Source of the DNA: JBBSGD01 sp038254435
GTDB taxonomy: Bacteria > Actinomycetota > CADDZG01 > WHSQ01
Length of the DNA: 10,868 nt
Direction of reading: 5' to 3'
Assembly: GCA_038254435.1 (NCBI GenBank)
Contig: JBBSGD010000058.1
Location: forward strand, 1 to 10,868
Below the pieces are notes generated by a model. That model had not been told where the DNA came from. It did no database searches and saw only the letters and a program-made list of their open reading frames with translations. Position numbers and translations under genes: made by a program. Below are positions 7,360-10,868 of this stretch, piece after piece; position 1 is the stretch's first letter, and every line of letters starts with the position of its first letter.

Positions 7360-7539
7360 GTGCCGAAGAGCTGGAAGATCGTGCAGATACAGGCGACCGC
7401 TACCTACGAGATTCATCTGCATCAGAACGGGAAGCGGGTAAGGCCCTACGACAAAAGCTTCAAGTCGCGCGACGAGGCCGAGCAGGAGATAAGGGCCTGG
7501 CAACAAGCACCGATCGAGGACGAGGATCAAACGGACTAG
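7360..7539 (+). CDS. Small hypothetical protein, 59 aa
   Basis: The GTG at 7360 has an excellent SD (GGGAGGT, 7348-7354, 6 nt spacing) and is preferred over upstream in-frame starts that lack one. The product begins MPKSWKIVQIQ, continues with a strand-like YEIHLHQNGKRVRPY segment, then a helix with SRDEAEQEIRAW, and ends in an acidic tail (EDEDQTD). A beta-beta-alpha outline with a basic middle and 'F-x-S-x-x-E-A' before the helix resembles small DUF2188-type proteins, but I cannot confirm membership. No signal peptide, membrane span or cysteine is visible, so it is a cytosolic protein of unknown function. It lies 82 nt after the cyclase gene on the same strand and may be co-transcribed with it. 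Confidence 0.7.
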   Translation: MPKSWKIVQIQATATYEIHLHQNGKRVRPYDKSFKSRDEAEQEIRAWQQAPIEDEDQTD

Positions 7540-7550
7540 GGCACCCGCGC

Positions 7551-7576
7551 CGGGGGGCACCGGGATATCGCCCCCG
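7551..7576 (+). terminator. Possible GC hairpin after the 59-aa gene
   Basis: Bases 7553-7558 (gggggc) can pair with 7570-7575 (gccccc) around an 11-nt loop, 13 nt after the TAG at 7539. An alternative pairing (gccgg 7549-7553 with ccggc 7580-7584) competes. There is no U-tract. The position suits a weak terminator or 3'-end structure, but runs of G and C are common here. Confidence 0.25.
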
Positions 7577-7659
7577 ATGCCGGCTAGAGCCAGCGCTGCA
7601 GCAGGCGCGCAATCACTCGAAAAATCACCAAGCGCAGAACCCACCTGAGAAGGATCATC

Positions 7660-7821
7660 GTGTACCCCTACCCTATTCGGGTTCGCTCATGCCGGCGAGC
7701 CTGGAGCCTAGGCCGACACCCGCCCCGAGCGAGCCGGCTCGATCCATTCGGCCCCTTCGCTCGTATTACAGAACGCAAAGCGACGCACGTACAGGCAGAC
7801 CGAGTTGGGAGGACGAAGTGA
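7660..7821 (+). CDS. Doubtful 53-aa ORF overlapping the start of the membrane-protein gene
   Basis: A GTG at 7660 follows an SD-like GAGAAGGA (7647-7654) at 5-6 nt. The frame runs 53 codons to a TGA (7819-7821) that overlaps the GTG of the next gene as GTGA, the arrangement seen in translationally coupled pairs. Against it, the product is rich in Arg, Pro, His and Trp, as random frames in GC-rich DNA tend to be, and shows no recognisable domain. The downstream gene has its own strong SD and does not need coupling. I list it as a possibility only. Confidence 0.2.
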   Translation: MYPYPIRVRSCRRAWSLGRHPPRASRLDPFGPFARITERKATHVQADRVGRTK

Positions 7822-7937
7822 ACAGTCGAACGAAGCTCGTGATCACCATCATCGCAGTGATCGCAGTGGCGATCGTGGCCTACTTCCTCCTGTACTCGGG
7901 CGGGGGCAGTAGTGGCGGCGGGGGCGGCGGCTACTAG
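7818..7937 (+). CDS. Small single-span membrane protein with glycine-rich tail, 39 aa
   Basis: The GTG at 7818 has a strong SD (GGGAGG, 7807-7812, 5 nt spacing). The product begins MNSRTKL, a short basic N-terminus, followed by a hydrophobic segment (residues about 7-26: isoleucine, valine and alanine rich, ending YFLLY). It ends in a 13-residue tail made almost wholly of Gly and Ser with a final Tyr (SGGGSSGGGGGGY). The positive-inside rule places the N-terminus in the cytosol and the tail outside. I do not recognise the family. It could be a membrane anchor, a small accessory subunit, or a secreted glycine-rich peptide if the segment is cleaved. A longer in-frame start exists upstream (ATG near 7689) but lacks an SD. 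Its stop shares a CTAG palindrome with the stop of the convergent gene. Confidence 0.7.
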   Translation: MNSRTKLVITIIAVIAVAIVAYFLLYSGGGSSGGGGGGY

Positions 7938-8368
7938 TCTCGCCGGCCGGCTGAGGCCGGCGGCGTGTCCGGGCCCGCAGCGTATGACGGGTGAGTCAAA
8001 GTCAAGCGAGCCCGGGCCCCTTCGAGCAAGACCGACGAGGCGGGTGCCTCTGTGAGAGCGGCGAAGAACGACTCCCCGGGTATGGCCAGCAAGGTGCAAG
8101 CGCTTGCCGCGCGCACCGTGGCGGTGCGCTGGATGTGCTCCAGCAGCCCTATCTCCCCGAAATAGCTCCCCGCTGACAAACGCCTCAAGAAGCGCGACTC
8201 GCCCAGTTCTCCTGCGGCGCTCACGTCCACCTCTCCTTCAACCAGGAGGAAAAGGGCATCAGCGGGATCGCCCTCGGTGATGACGACCTCGACGGACCGT
8301 GTGCTCAAGGCGGCCGGGCACCTCAATCTTCCAGCGCTCATCGCCGAGGCCTTCATTACCAAGGGCAC
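7934..8368 (-). CDS. Cyclic-nucleotide-binding (CRP-type) domain protein, N-terminus lost
   Basis: The open frame has 144 codons from a GTG at 8368, but only residues about 27-144 (7934 to about 8290) look like a real protein. From ITEGDPADALFLLVEGEV it follows the cNMP-binding beta-roll, with the phosphate-binding cassette visible as GSYFGEIGLL followed by RTATVRA; the Arg of the R-T-A pair would hold the cyclic phosphate. The tail after residue 125 is short and shows no helix-turn-helix, so it is not a complete CRP-like regulator. The first helix and first strand of the domain are missing; residues 1-26 are merely the antisense of the neighbouring TPR gene, and no SD precedes the GTG. I read it as a 5'-truncated gene joined to foreign sequence near 8290. 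Before the break it may have been a cAMP effector for a nearby cyclase. Confidence 0.7.
   Translation of the reverse strand: MPLVMKASAMSAGRLRCPAALSTRSVEVVITEGDPADALFLLVEGEVDVSAAGELGESRFLRRLSAGSYFGEIGLLEHIQRTATVRAASACTLLAIPGESFFAALTEAPASSVLLEGARARLTLTHPSYAAGPDTPPASAGRRD
7941..7962 (+). terminator. 8-bp GC hairpin just past the 39-aa gene
   Basis: The arms cgccggcc (7941-7948) and ggccggcg (7955-7962) are perfect inverted complements around a 6-nt loop, starting 4 nt after the TAG at 7937. No U-tract follows. It also codes for the last residues of the convergent minus-strand gene, so it may serve both strands or be incidental. Confidence 0.4.
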
Positions 8369-9320
8369 CGTCCTGTACTTGGATGGTCGTTCCTACGAAG
8401 GCTTGACCTGCCTTCACGGAGGACTATGGCTAGCCGAGGACCAGGGCCTCGCGTACCAACAGGTGCGCGCACTGAACAACATCTCAGACTCCTGCGTGCC
8501 ACTCGATCCAGCGATGGGCCTTGGAGCGGCTCGCAAAGGACTTGGAATCGTGTGGCGACTTGGCCTAAGAGACATGGAGATGTACCTCTGTGAGAACGGT
8601 TGCAGGAACGCCATCTCAACGGGCGACTGGGACTGGATAGATGAGACCGTCACGGCCGCTCTGGGCGAAGGCTCCGACATCCTGAACACGAGGTTGCTGG
8701 GCTTGATTGCCGTGATGCGAGCGAATCGCGGCGATGCCGCCGGCGCCGAGGACATTCTTAAGGGGAACGAGTCACTGATTCGGGACTCCACCGATCCCCA
8801 GGACATGCCTGCCTTTCTCATATGCGAAGCGCGGGTGGCACTGGCGGCGGGCTCGTTCGAGAAAGCTCACGAAAAGGCGAGCGCGGCGGCCCAGAGCGAC
8901 TACGCCGTTGCCCTGGGGGTCACCGAGTTTTCGCTGGCCGGCAGGGCCGCGTTGTGGCGGCGCGATGTTCTCGAGGCGCGCGAGGCGCTGGCCGCGCTCG
9001 CTGCGATCAGGGTCCACGGCGAGTGGCCGGACCTCGCTAAGAGACAGCTCGAGGCCGGGATTGCTGCACTCGAGGGGCGCATGGACGACGCCACTGCTCT
9101 GTACGTCGAGACGGCCGGCGGCTGGCGCGCCCTTGGTGTCCCCTTTGATTTGGCGCTTGGGCAACTCGACTTCGTTACCTTCGTCGGGCCTCGCGAGCCG
9201 GCCGCCCAAAAGGCAGCGGACGAAGCAGGCCAGATCCTCAGAAGCTTGGGGGCGAAGCCATTCCTCGACCGCCTCCACGCGGCAGCTCCGGACCCGGCCG
9301 GCGGCGGGGAGAGCACTTGA
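8277..9320 (+). CDS. TPR C-terminal part of a cyclase/ATPase/TPR protein, 5'-truncated (probable gene remnant)
   Basis: The frame encodes 347 residues of helical repeats with family hallmarks: AEAFITKGTVLYLDGR, LAEDQGLAYQQVRALNN, and TGDWDWIDE near residue 116. These are features of the TPR half of the multidomain class III cyclase/AAA/TPR family. The last 70 residues parallel the C-terminus of the intact 1143-residue protein upstream (LYVETAGGWRALG against LYEEAAGRWGRYG; ILRSLGAKPFLDRL against ILSRLGATPLVAEI), so it is a diverged paralogue. The expected zinc ribbon, cyclase and ATPase parts, about 700 residues, are absent. The first codons (GTG at 8277) are antisense to the cNMP-domain gene and no SD sits at a usable distance, so it may not be translated. 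The TPR frame itself is open to a TGA at 9320, which suggests a recent loss. Confidence 0.75.
   Translation: MMTTSTDRVLKAAGHLNLPALIAEAFITKGTVLYLDGRSYEGLTCLHGGLWLAEDQGLAYQQVRALNNISDSCVPLDPAMGLGAARKGLGIVWRLGLRDMEMYLCENGCRNAISTGDWDWIDETVTAALGEGSDILNTRLLGLIAVMRANRGDAAGAEDILKGNESLIRDSTDPQDMPAFLICEARVALAAGSFEKAHEKASAAAQSDYAVALGVTEFSLAGRAALWRRDVLEAREALAALAAIRVHGEWPDLAKRQLEAGIAALEGRMDDATALYVETAGGWRALGVPFDLALGQLDFVTFVGPREPAAQKAADEAGQILRSLGAKPFLDRLHAAAPDPAGGGEST
8285..8300. other. Head-to-head breakpoint between two truncated genes
   Basis: Left of about 8290 the minus strand encodes a cNMP-binding domain that starts abruptly at its second strand (EVVITEGD). Right of about 8290 the plus strand encodes a TPR region that starts abruptly in mid-repeat (DRVLKAAGHLNL). 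Both homologies end within a few bases of each other, so the join is sharp. No insertion sequence or long repeat lies at the join. Confidence 0.6.
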
Positions 9321-9362
9321 CCGGCACGCCACCGCAACGCCGGCAGGGTAGCCCGTCTACAG

Positions 9363-10492
9363 TCAGAGCCTCGGGTGGGGAAAATCTGCGGAGCGCCCCT
9401 GGAAGGAAAGGATCTTGGGGTTCTGGATCACTCCGTCGCGAATCTCGATCGCGGCCCGAATGGTCTCGCTCGCGTCCCACGCCTTCGGGCCGGCCATCAC
9501 GTTAGGCAGGTGCGGCAGCACAGCCTCGCTGATGTCCCAGGTCGCCGAGCTCCACAAGTAAGAGGGGCTGTGGTCGACCGCGTAATAGTGGGCCCCGGCG
9601 CCGACATCGAACATCGGGTCCTCGAACGAGGTAGGGCGCGCCCATCCAAAGCCCATCCCCTCGTCACACGACACGTCGATGAACAGGCTGCCGCGCCTGA
9701 AAAGGTCCAGCTCGTCATCCGTGACGAACATGAGCGGCGCATCGGTATCCTGCAGCACGCAGTTGACGATGACGTCGTGCTCTGCGACAGGAACTGGTCC
9801 CGCGGTTGTGATCGCATCGGCCCGCTTGAGGCGTGGGTCGCCCGCTTGAGGTGGACCAAATGGATCGAGTGGATCGGCGATGCAACGACCAAGGTATCGC
9901 GCTGCGTGAGGACCGTGATATCGCCAACTCCGAGCGCGTTCAACGCGGTTACCGCCCCCCGCCCCGCCGCCCCGAGGCCGATTACCGCGGCGCGGAGCTT
10001 ACGGCCGTACTCGCCGGTAGTTCCTATCTGCTGGAGAGCATGCAGGACCGAGCAGTAGCCCGCCAGCTCGTTGTTCTTGTGGAAGACGTGGGCGCCAAAG
10101 CCCCCCTCGGCGGTCCAGTGGTTCATTGCTTCCCATGCGATCAACGTCAGCCGGCTGTCTATTGCGAGTTGAGTGATTGCCTCGTCCTGGACGCAGTGCG
10201 GCCAGCCCCACAGGACCTGCCCCCGATGGAGCTCGGCGAGGTCCTCCTTCATCGGCTTGGCCTGAAGTATCACGTCGCACTCCTCGATCAGCTGCGCGCG
10301 TGAACGCAGTCCCCCGACCAAGGTGGCGAGCTCCCCATCGGACACGCCGAAGCGTTCGCCGTAACCTTTCTCGAGGTAGACGCGCCGCCGCAAGCCGGCA
10401 TCGATGCGGACGAGGTGCGCAGGGTGGATGGGGAGACGGCGCTCGTTCTCTTTGTACGACTTTCCGAGAGCTCCGAGGCTGAGCTGAACCAC
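9363..10492 (-). pseudogene. N5-(carboxyethyl)ornithine synthase / alanine dehydrogenase-like gene with a frameshift
   Basis: The start is a GTG at 10492 with an SD (GGGAG, 6 nt), giving MVQLSLGALGKSYKENERRL; an earlier GTG at 10519 is less likely. The first frame runs about 218 residues. It contains NERRLPIHP (16-24), a Lys in ILQAKP (79) and His in WGWPHC (99) that match the substrate Lys and catalytic His positions of alanine dehydrogenases, HVFHKNNELAGYCSVL (135-150), and a nucleotide-binding GLGAAG (172-177). The second frame continues with VPVAEHDVIVNCVLQDTDAP, IDVSCDEGMGFGWARP and a final FPHPRL, ending in TGA at 9363. The family condenses an amino acid with pyruvate using NADPH, or acts as an amino-acid dehydrogenase. 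The frames switch at 9820-9851, where a 12-bp repeat recurs. Removing 20 nt gives a 369-residue protein; adding one base gives 376. It is either a recently broken gene or a sequencing error. Confidence 0.85.
9820..9851. repeat. 12-bp direct repeat (20-bp period) at the frameshift
   Basis: The sequence gcccgcttgagg occurs at 9820-9831 and again at 9840-9851. On the coding strand both copies begin CCTCAAGCGGGC and encode Leu-Lys-Arg-Ala, but in different frames. A 20-bp period is not a multiple of three, so the repeat itself accounts for the loss of frame in the dehydrogenase-like gene. Confidence 0.75.
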
Positions 10493-10587
10493 GTGTTTCT
10501 CCCGGGGGAGGGGGGTCACTGCTTGACAGAAGCGGCAAGAACCGCTGAGACGCGGGTCACCCTATCCCCCAGGGACGGCTCGTGTCC

Positions 10588-10868
10588 TTAGAGGAGCCAG
10601 GGATCGGGCAGGTCGATGTAGGTCATGTCTTGGAAGAGCTCCGACCACTCGGGGGGAGGGCCCTCGTTCGCGGGGTTCGATTCCCCTTCGCGCGCGGCCG
10701 CTTCGGATGTGAAGTACATGACCTGAGTGAACTCGCCGCCCTTACCGTGCCAGGCCGCAATCCCGCCCAAGACGTCGGGACGCATCTTCTTGAGCTGCGG
10801 CTCCATCTCTTTGCCCATCGAGCGGATCTTGTCGACGTCCGTTGCCCGTCCTTGCATCACCTGGACGA
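10588..10868 (-). CDS. Small ABM-like (dimeric alpha/beta barrel) protein, N-terminus beyond right edge
   Basis: The frame is open to the window edge and shows 92 codons plus a TAA. A GTG at 10860 is possible, but no SD is visible before it and the residues preceding it (Val-Gln-Val-Met-Gln-Gly-Arg) look like the first strand of the fold, so the true start is probably a few codons outside. The pattern is strand (VQVMQGRATD), helix (VDKIRSMGKEMEPQLKKM), strand (GGIAAWHGKGGEFTQVMYF), helix (SEAAAREGE) and a final aromatic part (PEWSELFQDM), which resembles actinobacterial proteins of the antibiotic-biosynthesis-monooxygenase-like superfamily. Such proteins are often of unknown function. It lies 95 nt upstream of the dehydrogenase-like gene on the same strand and may share its transcript. 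Enzyme activity cannot be inferred. Confidence 0.7.
   Translation of the reverse strand, partial: VQVMQGRATDVDKIRSMGKEMEPQLKKMRPDVLGGIAAWHGKGGEFTQVMYFTSEAAAREGESNPANEGPPPEWSELFQDMTYIDLPDPWLL

Noticed and set aside
9321..9362. Possible bidirectional terminator between the convergent TPR and dehydrogenase-like genes
   Set aside because: Only a 5-bp ccggc/gccgg pairing and no U-tract in this 42-nt gap.
9497..9819. Continuation of the first dehydrogenase frame to 9497
   Set aside because: After the repeat this frame becomes Ser/Arg/Thr-rich and loses family similarity, while the other frame carries the conserved motifs; it is a frameshifted tail, not a real C-terminus.
10531..10546. Small hairpin (agcgg / ccgct) between the ABM-like gene and the dehydrogenase-like gene
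   Set aside because: Only 5 bp with no U-tract; expected by chance in this composition.
1..10868. Phage, integron, toxin-antitoxin, CRISPR or other defence system
   Set aside because: No integrase, transposase, repeat array, nuclease or toxin-like frame was seen. The AAA/TPR protein has a cyclase domain and fits the known signalling family rather than a defence STAND protein.

Overview
This is a GC-rich chromosomal segment with strong purine-rich Shine-Dalgarno (SD) sites, frequent GTG starts, a zinc-ribbon/class III cyclase/AAA/TPR protein, Asp-box secreted proteins and an actinobacterial-type N5-(carboxyethyl)ornithine synthase homologue. I infer an Actinomycetota genome, probably an uncultured environmental lineage. 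The lineage cannot be fixed from the sequence alone. I see no tRNA, rRNA, CRISPR array, insertion sequence or integrase.

Layout. Positions 1-2394 (minus strand) hold two secreted Asp-box/sialidase-fold proteins; the second runs off the left edge. Positions 2395-2615 form a spacer with a perfect 14-bp stem-loop and a 10-bp tandem repeat. Positions 2616-3413 (minus) encode a Tat-exported ferritin-like protein. Its long upstream region (3414-3845) carries a promoter candidate with a palindromic spacer and a very strong SD in front of a three-codon ORF. Positions 3846-7277 (plus) encode one 1143-residue signalling protein: zinc ribbon, class III adenylate cyclase, AAA-type ATPase and TPR region. 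After it come two small plus-strand genes, a 59-residue unknown and a 39-residue single-span membrane protein with a glycine-rich tail.

From 7934 onward the region shows decay or rearrangement. A minus-strand cyclic-nucleotide-binding domain has lost its N-terminus, and a plus-strand TPR region (the C-terminal part of a second cyclase/ATPase/TPR protein) has lost everything upstream. The two meet head to head near 8290. This looks like a deletion that fused the interiors of two divergent genes, or an assembly chimera. Next, on the minus strand, is an N5-(carboxyethyl)ornithine synthase/alanine dehydrogenase-like gene (9363-10492) with a frameshift at a 12-bp direct repeat of 20-bp period. At the right edge is a small ABM-like (dimeric alpha/beta barrel) protein cut by the window.

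Functional links. The intact cyclase keeps all recognisable catalytic residues for making cAMP, and the truncated neighbour has a cyclic-nucleotide-binding fold, so the region may once have held two cyclase-type regulators and a cAMP-binding effector. The exported proteins at the left are probably unrelated to this signalling cluster. The strongest candidates for something new are the glycine-tailed 39-residue membrane protein, the leader-like mini-ORF before the ferritin-like gene, and the junction at 8290.
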